A stretch of 64,000 bases of DNA, from the NCBI GenBank assembly GCA_963724405.1, contig CAVRUQ010000003.1:1798001-1862000 (forward strand). Direction: 5' to 3'. The notes beneath the pieces were generated by a model. The model had not been told where the DNA came from. It made no database searches and saw only the letters and a program-made list of their open reading frames with translations. This stretch comes from CAVQBJ01 sp963724405 (GTDB taxonomy: Bacteria > Actinomycetota > Thermoleophilia > Solirubrobacterales > Solirubrobacteraceae). Positions 1-7,113 of the stretch are shown here, piece after piece; within the stretch, counting starts at the first letter, position 1, and every line of letters starts with the position of its first letter. A program made the position numbers and the translations under genes.

Positions 1-87
1 CAGGTGTCATGACTCGAGGATCGGGCCGCGCGCTGGGAGATCCCTGAGAACACGCCGAAAGGGCTCTGGGAGCCTCACCCGAGACGA

Positions 88-116
88 GACCGGCCCGGGC
101 GATGCCCGGGCCGGTC
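88..116. terminator. GC-rich hairpin, probable terminator
   Basis: Two perfect 13-base arms (GACCGGCCCGGGC and its complement) surround a 3-base loop. The hairpin lies about 30 bases beyond the stop of the minus-strand gene that ends at 146. There is no T-run, which is common for hairpins in very GC-rich actinobacteria. It probably ends that transcript. Confidence 0.6.
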
Positions 117-145
117 CAGCGTGCGACGGGGTGTGACGTGCGCGC

Positions 146-760
146 CTACGTCGACGAGGTGCTGGTCGTCGTCGACGACGTGCCGGTGGACGAGCCCGAC
201 GGCGGTCCGCCCGGCCAGCCGGCGCCGGGGCCGCCATGGCCCTGCGACGGCGTGAAGGACGAGTCGGTGGCGAACACCGTCGTCGTCCCGTCCGAGGACG
301 AGCGCACGACGACGTGATCGCCGGACACGAGCGCGCCGAGCGTGCTCGTCTTGCCGTCGAGCGTGATCGTGGCGCCGGACGGCACGGAGATCGTGGCCGT
401 CTTGTACGGCGAGGAGCTGAGCCCCTCGACGATGGTCACGGTGTCGCCCGTCGTGTCGACGCTCTGGACCGTGCCGCCGTCGGAGGTGACGGTGACGTAG
501 CCGGTGCGCGCCTGGTTGAGCTCGACGCTCACCGAGTGGATCGAGCCGCCGTCACCGGGACCGAAGCCTGCCGGACCGCCGGGCGGGCCGCCCCCCGGAC
601 CGCCGGCCGGCGCTCCGCTCGTGCTCGGCTGCGCGGCCGCGTGGACCGTGGCGTGGGAGTTGGATTTCGAGGCCGAGCTCTCGGCGATGCCGCCGAGAGC
701 GCCGACGAGTGCGCAGGTCGCGGCGACGAGGCCGCCGGCTGCGATTCGCTTGGTGTTCAC
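146..760 (-). CDS. secreted DUF5666-like protein with Gly/Pro- and Ser/Thr-rich segments
   Basis: A 204-residue protein of unknown role, probably exported. I chose the GTG at 760 because a strong AGGAGGG lies six bases upstream and the protein then opens with a good signal peptide (NTKRIAAGG, a hydrophobic stretch, then an SSA-type cleavage region near residue 30). A Gly/Pro-rich linker follows, then an 80-residue segment of short beta-like repeats (TVTSDGGTVQSVDTTGDTV) resembling DUF5666, and a low-complexity Gly/Ser/Thr tail. The reading frame continues open upstream of 760, but that part looks non-coding. The gene stands alone. The family assignment is by eye only. Confidence 0.75.
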   Translation of the reverse strand: MNTKRIAAGGLVAATCALVGALGGIAESSASKSNSHATVHAAAQPSTSGAPAGGPGGGPPGGPAGFGPGDGGSIHSVSVELNQARTGYVTVTSDGGTVQSVDTTGDTVTIVEGLSSSPYKTATISVPSGATITLDGKTSTLGALVSGDHVVVRSSSDGTTTVFATDSSFTPSQGHGGPGAGWPGGPPSGSSTGTSSTTTSTSST

Positions 761-934
761 TTGAGCCCTCCTGGACTGTGCGTCGTGGGTGGCGCAGGAG
801 CGATTCGGGCTCCGCGTCGTTGACAGGAGAGTCGTCGCCGGCCGTGGGGAGGCCATGTGCGCAACCTGAGACTTTCGCAAGAGCGGCCCGCCGGCCCCGC
901 GCCCGCCGGCCGCGCGGGTCGTCGCGCCTGACGC

Positions 935-1285
935 TCAGGCGAGGACGTTCAGGAGCGACTGATCCATCCGGCTCTGGACGGAGACGACCTTCGCGTCGGC
1001 GCCGTAGAGCGAGGACGCGATCATCATGCCCGCCATCTGCTCGCCGAGGTCGACGTTGGAGATCTGCGGGTCGGCCGGAGGGATGCCCGGCAGGACACCC
1101 ACCCCGGTCGTCTCGACGCCGCCGCCGGGCAGCGGGGCCTGAAGGACCTGCTCGCTGTTGTACCCCGGCGTCTCGGCATTCGCGATGTTGTTGGCCGCGA
1201 CGTCGAACTGGGCCTCCTCGGCCCGCATCCCCGACGCGGCCACCCCCATCCCGGATGACATCGGTGTGGTACCCGTGGCCATCAT
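935..1285 (-). CDS. flagellar basal-body rod protein-like (FlgC/FlgB type), isolated
   Basis: A 116-residue protein with the paired terminal signatures of axial flagellar proteins. The N-terminal motif is SGMRAEEAQFDVAANNIANA followed by ETPGYN (flg_bb_rod). The C-terminal helix runs from VDLGEQMAGMMIASSLYGA to DQSLLNVL (flg_bbr_C). The length is close to that of FlgC (about 134) and FlgB. Two ATGs occur at 1285 and 1282, and either could be used. No other flagellar gene lies within the window, so it is either an orphan or part of a scattered flagellar set. In flagellates such proteins form the rod crossing the periplasm. Confident in the family, unsure of the exact paralogue. Confidence 0.75.
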   Translation of the reverse strand: MMATGTTPMSSGMGVAASGMRAEEAQFDVAANNIANAETPGYNSEQVLQAPLPGGGVETTGVGVLPGIPPADPQISNVDLGEQMAGMMIASSLYGADAKVVSVQSRMDQSLLNVLA

Positions 1286-1412
1286 GCCGACATGGTCGCG
1301 CACGCGGGCGTGCGCGGGGTCACGACTCGACGAAGGTACGGGTGACGCCCGACGGGCGCGGTGATCGAGAAGATCACCCGTCACCAGCGTGCCGCGCCGG
1401 TCGCGCTCGCAG

Positions 1413-1436
1413 CCTGAACACCGGACGGTCCACTAG
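1413..1436. repeat. left flanking repeat of the VOC gene
   Basis: CCTGAACACCG at 1413-1423 and GGTCCACTAG at 1427-1436 recur in the same order and orientation on the other side of the VOC gene, at 1863-1873 and 1889-1898. The spacer is 3 bases here and 15 bases there. No transposase is present. The arrangement suggests a small inserted cassette or a duplicated boundary. Confidence 0.55.
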
Positions 1437-1446
1437 CCTGGAACGC

Positions 1447-1833
1447 GTGCCGGGTGGTGGTGAAGCGATCCTCTACGTGCGGGATCTCAAGCGGGTGGCC
1501 GGCTTCTACGAGGCCTGCCTCGGGTTGCGACGCATCGAGGCAGGCGAGGGGTATTGCGGCCTTGTGGCCGCCGGCTTCACCCTATGGCTCGTCCGGGGCG
1601 AAGAGAGCTCCACGCCGAACCACGCACCGGCGTCACCTGCCCGCCGTCGATCACAGGTGCCGGTCAAGCTCTGCTTCACCGTGCAGAACCTGAACGCCAT
1701 CCGGTCAGTGATCGCCGATGCCGGCGGTCAATTCGACGAACGCGTATCGACCTTCGGTGGATACCACCGCTGCGATGCAGTCGATCCCGAGGGCAACATC
1801 GTCCAGGTGCTGCAGCCGCTCGGAACCGAGTGA
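1447..1833 (+). CDS. VOC (glyoxalase/bleomycin-resistance fold) protein
   Basis: A 128-residue single-domain VOC protein. It opens with the classic beta-alpha pattern AILYVRDLKRVAGFYEACLG and ends with VDPEGNIVQVLQP, where the Glu of PEGN sits at the usual metal-ligand position. The start is GTG at 1447, and no strong ribosome-binding site is visible. VOC proteins include glyoxalases, dioxygenases and resistance proteins, and the substrate cannot be told here. The base composition is visibly lower in G+C than the neighbours (codons such as GGT, GAA, TAT, CTA and TCA occur). The gene is bracketed by short direct repeats, which suggests recent acquisition. Confidence 0.8.
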   Translation: MPGGGEAILYVRDLKRVAGFYEACLGLRRIEAGEGYCGLVAAGFTLWLVRGEESSTPNHAPASPARRRSQVPVKLCFTVQNLNAIRSVIADAGGQFDERVSTFGGYHRCDAVDPEGNIVQVLQPLGTE

Positions 1834-1847
1834 CCCGGCAAGCCCTG

Positions 1848-1904
1848 CAGGTCCAAATTCGACCTGAACACCGCATCACTTGCGGACAGGTCCACTAGGT
1901 GTTC
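1848..1904. repeat. right flanking repeat and stem-loop cluster after the VOC gene
   Basis: This stretch contains the second copy of the repeat that precedes the VOC gene. It also has nested inverted repeats: CAGGTC (1848-1853) with GACCTG (1861-1866); GACCTG/CAGGTC (1861-1866 with 1887-1892) enclosing CCGCA/TGCGG; and GAACACC (1866-1872) with GGTGTTC (1898-1904). It lies between convergent genes, so it may act as a terminator. It could also be a recombination-site remnant. Confidence 0.5.
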
Positions 1905-2404
1905 GAGTGGCTGATCGCAACCGGCACGCCGCGCGCAAGGCTCTGGTAGACGACGCAGTAGCGCTCGGTGAGCGCCAGCAGCGCCTCGACGTCCTCGTCG
2001 CTCAGTGACGACTCGAGATCGAAGCGCAGACGGATGGCGCGGAAGCCGACCGGGGCGTCGCGGTCGACGCCCATCGTGCCGCGGAAGTCGAGCTCGCCCT
2101 CGGCCGTGATCCGGCCGCCGGCGACGGGGAGGTCGCGGTTGATCGCCACCGACCGCAGCGTCACCCCGGCGCAGGCGACGAGCGCCTGCAACAACATGTC
2201 GCCGGAGCAGGCGAGACTGCCGTCGCCGCCGCTGGCCGGATGGAGTCCGGCCTCAACGACGGCGCGCGCGGTCTGCACCGAGCACGACAGCGCCTCCCCA
2301 TCGAGCTCGCCCTCGGCCCGCAGCGTCAGCAGGCCGGCGGTCTCGTCCTCTCGGTAGCGCTCCTTGAGCGGCCGTTGCACGGCCTGCAGCTCCTCGCGTC
2401 TCAT
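1895..2404 (-). CDS. OsmC/Ohr-family protein
   Basis: A 169-residue OsmC-fold protein, a family that reduces organic hydroperoxides with two cysteines. The expected pair is visible: one Cys in LLQALVACAGVTLRS and a second in LTERYCVVYQSL. The start is the ATG at 2404, because AGGAGG at 2410-2415 lies five bases upstream. An in-frame GTG at 2410 overlaps that site and is unlikely to be used. The stop codon lies inside the repeat bounding the VOC gene. Probable role: cytoplasmic peroxide detoxification. The thiol donor and exact subfamily are unknown. Confidence 0.85.
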   Translation of the reverse strand: MRREELQAVQRPLKERYREDETAGLLTLRAEGELDGEALSCSVQTARAVVEAGLHPASGGDGSLACSGDMLLQALVACAGVTLRSVAINRDLPVAGGRITAEGELDFRGTMGVDRDAPVGFRAIRLRFDLESSLSDEDVEALLALTERYCVVYQSLARGVPVAISHSNT

Positions 2405-2508
2405 CGGCACCTCCTCTCCGTGCGTTCACCTGGCGCGAACAGTAACCGGCGCGCGCGGAACCGCCGACGTCGCCATCCGCATCAATCCGGCCTTTCGCGC
2501 GCCGGGAC

Positions 2509-2542
2509 TTGACAAACGACAGATAACGATATATCTTTGATG
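2509..2542 (+). promoter_or_regulatory. padR promoter with probable PadR operator
   Basis: TTGACA (2509-2514) and TATCTT (2532-2537) are separated by 17 bases. The interrupted inverted repeat AGATAACGATATATCT (2521-2536) sits between and over the -10. ATATATC-type elements are typical PadR autoregulatory sites. This is also a local AT-rich island. Transcription would start near 2544, which rules out the in-frame TTG/ATG at 2537-2542 as the translation start. Confidence 0.6.
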
Positions 2543-2578
2543 CATCCGTATATGCCACAACAATATTGGAGACACAGT

Positions 2579-3310
2579 ATGCATGGCTACGCAATCAATC
2601 ATCCACCGCGCGGCAAGCGCGGAAGAATCAACATCGACACCGGCGACTTCGTGCGACTGATGACCGGTCGCGCCGGTCACGGACCCCGCCACGGGCGCGG
2701 CGGACCGTTCGGGAGGGAGGGCTTCGCGTTCGGCGGACCGCCCTTCGGCGAGGGACCCGGAGGGCCGTGGGGCGCCGGACGGCGCCGCGGCCGCAAGGCG
2801 CGCCGCGGCGACGTGCGCACCGCCGCGCTCATCCTGCTCGCCGAGGAGCCGCGCAACGGCTACCAGATCATGCAGGAGCTCGAGACCCGCAGCGACGGCC
2901 TCTGGCGACCGAGTCCCGGCTCGGTGTACCCGGCCCTGCAGCAGCTCGAGGACGAGGGGCTCGTGCGCTCGGAGGAGCTCGACGGCCGCAAGGTCCTCCG
3001 CCTCACCGAGGCGGGCGAGGCGGCGGTGCGCGAGCGGCCCGAGGGCGCGCCGGCGCCGTGGGAGGAGTTCAGTCACGACGTGACCGACGATGCCCGCGAG
3101 CTCGCGAGCCTCATGAAGGAGGTCGCGTTCGCCTTCACCCAGGTCATGCGGGTCGGGGGCGCGCGCCAGTACGGCGAGGCCAAGGCGGTGCTCGCCGACA
3201 CCCGCCGGGCCCTGTACCGCATCCTCGCCGACGGCGAGCCGGAGGCCGACAGCGAGTCGGCCGAGGACGCCGGCGAGGCCGGCCCGAGCGGCAGCGGCGA
3301 GTCGGTCTGA
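2579..3310 (+). CDS. PadR-family transcriptional regulator
   Basis: A 243-residue repressor. The first 75 residues are a Gly/Arg/Phe-rich low-complexity segment. A PadR winged helix follows (RTAALILLAEEPRNGYQIMQ ... SPGSVYPALQQLEDEGLV), then a helical dimerisation region and an acidic tail. The start is ATG 2579: GGAG at 2568-2571 is seven bases upstream, and the promoter placed just upstream excludes the earlier in-frame starts. The operator-like palindrome over its own promoter suggests autoregulation. PadR proteins commonly control efflux or phenolic-stress genes. No obvious target transporter is adjacent, so the regulon is unknown. Confidence 0.88.
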   Translation: MHGYAINHPPRGKRGRINIDTGDFVRLMTGRAGHGPRHGRGGPFGREGFAFGGPPFGEGPGGPWGAGRRRGRKARRGDVRTAALILLAEEPRNGYQIMQELETRSDGLWRPSPGSVYPALQQLEDEGLVRSEELDGRKVLRLTEAGEAAVRERPEGAPAPWEEFSHDVTDDARELASLMKEVAFAFTQVMRVGGARQYGEAKAVLADTRRALYRILADGEPEADSESAEDAGEAGPSGSGESV

Positions 3311-3466
3311 CCGGCCTCGCCCCGCGGTCGTGCGCCGCGTCCGGTCATCCGGACGCGGCGCAACGGCTGAGCGAACCGCCTGCACGGTGGCCGGCGCCGG
3401 CCTGACATTCGCCGTGATCCGGGCTCGGCGCGTCAAGAGTGAGCGCCGCAGGCCGATGTTTGGTCG

Positions 3467-5734
3467 GTGAGGGCGCACACCCTGATTTGCCGCTCGGACG
3501 CCGAGCGGCGGCGCTTCATCGACGTCCGCGAGCGGCTGCGACTCGTCTCGCCGGCCGCCGTCGGGATGTACCTGATCGCGGCGCTGACCGGCGTTCCGGC
3601 CTTCGGCTGGCTCCCGATGCTCCCGGTGCTCATCGGCGCCGCCGCCTTCGGGCTCGTGTGGCTGCGCATGCCGCGCCTCGTGCATCCGGAGTACGCGATC
3701 ACCGCCAGCTGGCTGCTGGCCGAGTTCGCGTTGGCCACGGCGATCGCCGTCGCGAACGGTCCGCACGCCTACCTGCTTCCGGTGCTCATCCTGCCGGTCG
3801 CGCTCGCGGCGGTGATCTTCCCGGCGCGCGTGATGCCCTTCCTACTCGGCCTGGGGGTGGCGCTCAGCGTGACCGTCGCGCTTGGCTTCAGCGGGGCCGA
3901 GGTGGCGCGCACGCCGCCCGTCATCATGCTCACGCTCGTCGTCATGATCATCGTCTCGGTGGCCCTGGCGGCGCTGCGCGACCTCGATATCGCGACCCGT
4001 CGCAGCGCGGTCGTCGACGAGCTCACCGGCGTGCTCAACCGCGCGGCGCTCGCTCCGCGCGTCGCCGAGCTCGCGCACCACGCCGCACGCACCGGCGCCC
4101 GCATCGCGGTGATCGCCGCCGACGTCGACCACTTCAAGGCGATCAACGACACGAGCGGCCACGCCGCCGGAGACGCGGTGCTGCGCGAGGTCGCGCAGCG
4201 CCTGACCCGCTGCGTCGACGCCGACGAGTCGATCTACCGCTTCGGCGGCGAGGAGTTCGTCGTGCTGCTCGCCGGCGCCGACCGCCGGGCCGCGGAGCGG
4301 ACGGCGCAGCGCATGCACGCCGCGGTGCGGAGCTCGTCGATCGCCGGACTGGACGTGACGATGTCGTTCGGCGTTACGACCTCGGTCGCCGGGCAGCCGT
4401 TCGAGTTCGAGCCCGTGTTCGCGCGCGCCGACGCCGCGCTCTACGAGGCCAAGCTCGCCGGACGCGACCAGGTGCGCGTGGCGATCGCGCCGGCCGAGGA
4501 GCCCGCCGCGCTCGAGCATCTCCCCGTGCGGGGCGCCGCGCGCGCCGCCGACGACAAGGGCCAGACCCGCGCGGCGCGAGCGCGCGAGCGCCGCGGCGAT
4601 CCCGACCCGCCCGCCGACGACGCGCCGGCGGGGGCGTCCGGCGGCGTCGCGTTCGTCGAGGGCGCACCGTCGCGGATCCCCGAGGACGATGGCAGCTGGC
4701 TCGTCGCCAACGCGCTCGAGCGCGAGCACATGCTCGACCTCAACGCGCGCCTGCGCGGCATCTTCGCCGGCTGCGCGATCCTCGCCTTCGCCGGCTTGGT
4801 GGCCACCGTCCCGTGGTATGGGTGGGCCATCCTCCCCGTTCCGATCATGGGAGCGGCGATGTACCACCTCGTGCAGCGGCACATCGAGCGCTGGCGCCGG
4901 CCGGAGTACGTCCTCGTCGCGGCCTGGATCTTCTTCCAGCTCGCGATCGCGATCGGCTTCAGCCGCGCCGCGCACGCGCCCATCTTCGCCCTCTCGCTGT
5001 TCGTCCTGGTCGTTCCGGGCATGGGCGCGATCTTCCCCCGCCGCGGCGTGATCATCAGCACCGCCTTCACGGCGGCGCTGATCGTCGGCGCCGCCTTCTA
5101 CCTGGACGCGAGCGCGGTGCTGGCCAACCCGGCCCTCGTCACCCTCCCCCTGGCCCTGCTCGGGACGACGGCGCTGATCGGCTCGGCGGTGGGGCGCTCG
5201 GCGGTCAGCCACCGCGGAGCGTCGGTCGTGGACGAGCTGACCGGACTGCTCAACCGGGCCGCCCTGCACACCCGCGTCGCCGAGCTCGGCGTGCGCGCGG
5301 AGCTCGGCGGCCAGGACGTGGCGGTCGTGATCGGCGACGTCGACCACTTCAAGCGGATCAACGACACGCACGGGCACGCCGCCGGCGACGCGGTCCTCGA
5401 GGCGATCGCCACGCGCATCCGCGGCTGCCTGCGCACGTTCGAGTCGGCCTACCGGATCGGGGGCGAGGAGTTCGCGATCCTGCTGAGCGGCGTCGAGGCG
5501 GCCGAGGCGGCGGAGGTGGCCGAACGGCTTCGCCGGGCGCTGCGCGCCGAGCCGGTGAACGAGCTGCACGTGACGATGTCCTTCGGCGTGGCCACGCTCA
5601 GCCCGGCTGGCGGCTTCGACGAGGAGGAGCTGTTCGCCCGCGCCGACGCCGCGCTCTACCGGGCCAAGTCGGGCGGCCGCGACCGGGTGTGCGTCGACGG
5701 CGTCCCGAGCGAGGCGACGACGGCGGTCGCCTGA
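3467..5734 (+). CDS. tandem membrane-GGDEF / membrane-GGDEF diguanylate cyclase
   Basis: A 755-residue protein built as two copies of the same module. Residues about 25-170 form several membrane helices, followed by a GGDEF domain with GGEEF at 260-264. A charged Ala/Arg/Asp linker (about 345-420) leads to a second membrane block (about 425-575) and a second GGDEF domain with GGEEF at 665-669. Both active-site motifs are intact, and both modules contain DELTG(V/L)LNRAAL and DVDHFK, so both halves may make c-di-GMP. The usual RxxD inhibitory site five residues before GGEEF is missing in both (RTFE in the second). The start is GTG 3467. It converges on another GGDEF gene. A fusion of duplicated genes is the simplest origin. 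Confidence 0.9.
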   Translation: MRAHTLICRSDAERRRFIDVRERLRLVSPAAVGMYLIAALTGVPAFGWLPMLPVLIGAAAFGLVWLRMPRLVHPEYAITASWLLAEFALATAIAVANGPHAYLLPVLILPVALAAVIFPARVMPFLLGLGVALSVTVALGFSGAEVARTPPVIMLTLVVMIIVSVALAALRDLDIATRRSAVVDELTGVLNRAALAPRVAELAHHAARTGARIAVIAADVDHFKAINDTSGHAAGDAVLREVAQRLTRCVDADESIYRFGGEEFVVLLAGADRRAAERTAQRMHAAVRSSSIAGLDVTMSFGVTTSVAGQPFEFEPVFARADAALYEAKLAGRDQVRVAIAPAEEPAALEHLPVRGAARAADDKGQTRAARARERRGDPDPPADDAPAGASGGVAFVEGAPSRIPEDDGSWLVANALEREHMLDLNARLRGIFAGCAILAFAGLVATVPWYGWAILPVPIMGAAMYHLVQRHIERWRRPEYVLVAAWIFFQLAIAIGFSRAAHAPIFALSLFVLVVPGMGAIFPRRGVIISTAFTAALIVGAAFYLDASAVLANPALVTLPLALLGTTALIGSAVGRSAVSHRGASVVDELTGLLNRAALHTRVAELGVRAELGGQDVAVVIGDVDHFKRINDTHGHAAGDAVLEAIATRIRGCLRTFESAYRIGGEEFAILLSGVEAAEAAEVAERLRRALRAEPVNELHVTMSFGVATLSPAGGFDEEELFARADAALYRAKSGGRDRVCVDGVPSEATTAVA

Positions 5735-5762
5735 CGGGAGCCGGCCCGCCGAGGCCCCGGCC

Positions 5763-6812
5763 TCAGGCGACCTTTGACCCGTGCGGCGCGAGCCTGCGCC
5801 CGGCCTTGCGCGCGAGCAGCGCGGCGTCGGCCTCGGCGACGAGACCGAGCAGGTCGAGGCCGACGCGATGCACGGCCCAGCCGATCGTCAGCGACACCGG
5901 CTCGCCGTCGGGCCGGCGGACGTACTGCGCGACCGCCTTCTCGAGCCGGCCGCACACGACCTCGGCCTCGCGGACGTCGGCGCCGGGGAGCAGGATCGCG
6001 AACTCGTCGCCGCCCCAGCGAAAGACGCTGTCGCCCGCGCGGGCGTGCTCGGTCAGCACCCGCGCGACGGCGGTGAGCACCTGGTCGCCGGCCAGGTGGC
6101 CGTAGCGGTCGTTGATGCTCTTGAAGGCGTCGAGATCGCCGACGCCGACCGCGATGCCGTGATCGAGCACACGAGTGGCCTGGCGATCGAACGCCCGCCG
6201 GTTCGCGAGCTGGGTGAGCGCGTCGACGTTCGCGAGGTGCTCGGCGACCAGCCGCTGGTGGCGCACGCGCGACATGAGCACGAGACACACGACCGCCATG
6301 CCCGCCAAGATGAGCAGCCGGAAGATCGCGTCGACGAACATCGGGCCGTTCGGCGCGTAGGCCTCGGGCAGCAGCGCCGCGACGCCGAGCACGACGAACA
6401 AGGGGATGAAGCGGCTCGGCGGGTGACCGAGGGCGCCGACGAGCATGAGCGGCAGGTACACCTCCCCGTAGGAAGACGGCCAGCCGCCGGCCAGCCACTG
6501 CGCGACGGCGATGGCCCCGATTCCGTAGTAGCAGCTGGCCAGCAGGACCCTCAGCGTCGCCTGCCGCGGATGGGTGGCCAGCCAGGCGAGGCCGGCCACG
6601 GGGATGAACAGGAGCCCCGCGCCGACGATCCATCCCGACCAGCCGATGGCGTCGTTGGGCGGGTAGAACGGCGCCATCAGCGCGACGAGCACGAGCACCG
6701 CCGCCCAGCCCACACCGGAGATGCGGCGCAGGTTCTCGATGTTCACCCCGGCGTAGGCCCCGCCCGAGCGAACGGGCGTGGGCACACGACGGAGGCGCGC
6801 GAGGTGGAGCAT
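5763..6812 (-). CDS. membrane-bound diguanylate cyclase (GGDEF)
   Basis: A 349-residue protein with about six hydrophobic helices in its first half (GWAAVLVLVALMAPF, GWIVGAGLLFIPVAG, FIPLFVVLGVAALL, LLILAGMAVVCLVLM) and a C-terminal GGDEF domain. The active site WGGDEF and an RAGD inhibitory site five residues before it are intact, so it should make c-di-GMP and be product-inhibited. The start is uncertain: ATG 6812 is used here, and GTG 6746 is an alternative just before the first helix. The final residues of the domain are divergent (ADAALLARKAGRR). It converges on the double GGDEF gene with only 28 bases between stops. Confidence 0.85.
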   Translation of the reverse strand: MLHLARLRRVPTPVRSGGAYAGVNIENLRRISGVGWAAVLVLVALMAPFYPPNDAIGWSGWIVGAGLLFIPVAGLAWLATHPRQATLRVLLASCYYGIGAIAVAQWLAGGWPSSYGEVYLPLMLVGALGHPPSRFIPLFVVLGVAALLPEAYAPNGPMFVDAIFRLLILAGMAVVCLVLMSRVRHQRLVAEHLANVDALTQLANRRAFDRQATRVLDHGIAVGVGDLDAFKSINDRYGHLAGDQVLTAVARVLTEHARAGDSVFRWGGDEFAILLPGADVREAEVVCGRLEKAVAQYVRRPDGEPVSLTIGWAVHRVGLDLLGLVAEADAALLARKAGRRLAPHGSKVA

Positions 6813-7113
6813 GCCGTCTCTATCGGCGGGCGACCGGTAACCCCGCACCCGGAAACTCGGCCGTTGGACACGGTTTTTGCGGCACTTTGCGACCAAAACC
6901 GGCGGCGTCGATCGCCCTCGCGCCCCTCGGGCGGTCCGATGCACCGCGAGGGTCCGCGGCGGTTTGCGCGAACACCGTGCTCACGTGCCATCGAGCCCGA
7001 CGCGCCCCCATATCCCGCCCCGCCGACGGCGCCGCCCGTGGACCGGGCGGCGCGAACACGACCGAGGCGCGAGACTTCATCCACACTTAGTCGAGTCGTC
7101 TAGACGTGACTCC
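6813..7113. other. intergenic region between divergent genes
   Basis: About 300 bases separate the divergent GGDEF and GT39 genes. I see no convincing small gene. CGGTTTT (6871-6877) and AAAACCG (6895-6901) form an imperfect hairpin. A 10-base palindrome CGTCTAGACG (7097-7106) lies eight bases before the GTG of the downstream gene and could be an operator. Promoters for both genes should lie here, but I cannot pick them with confidence. Confidence 0.4.

Noticed and set aside
3439..6105. Very long open frame (about 890 codons) overlapping the tandem GGDEF gene in another frame
   Set aside because: It is Arg/Ala/Gly-rich nonsense caused by high GC content. The competing frame has clear, duplicated GGDEF domains.
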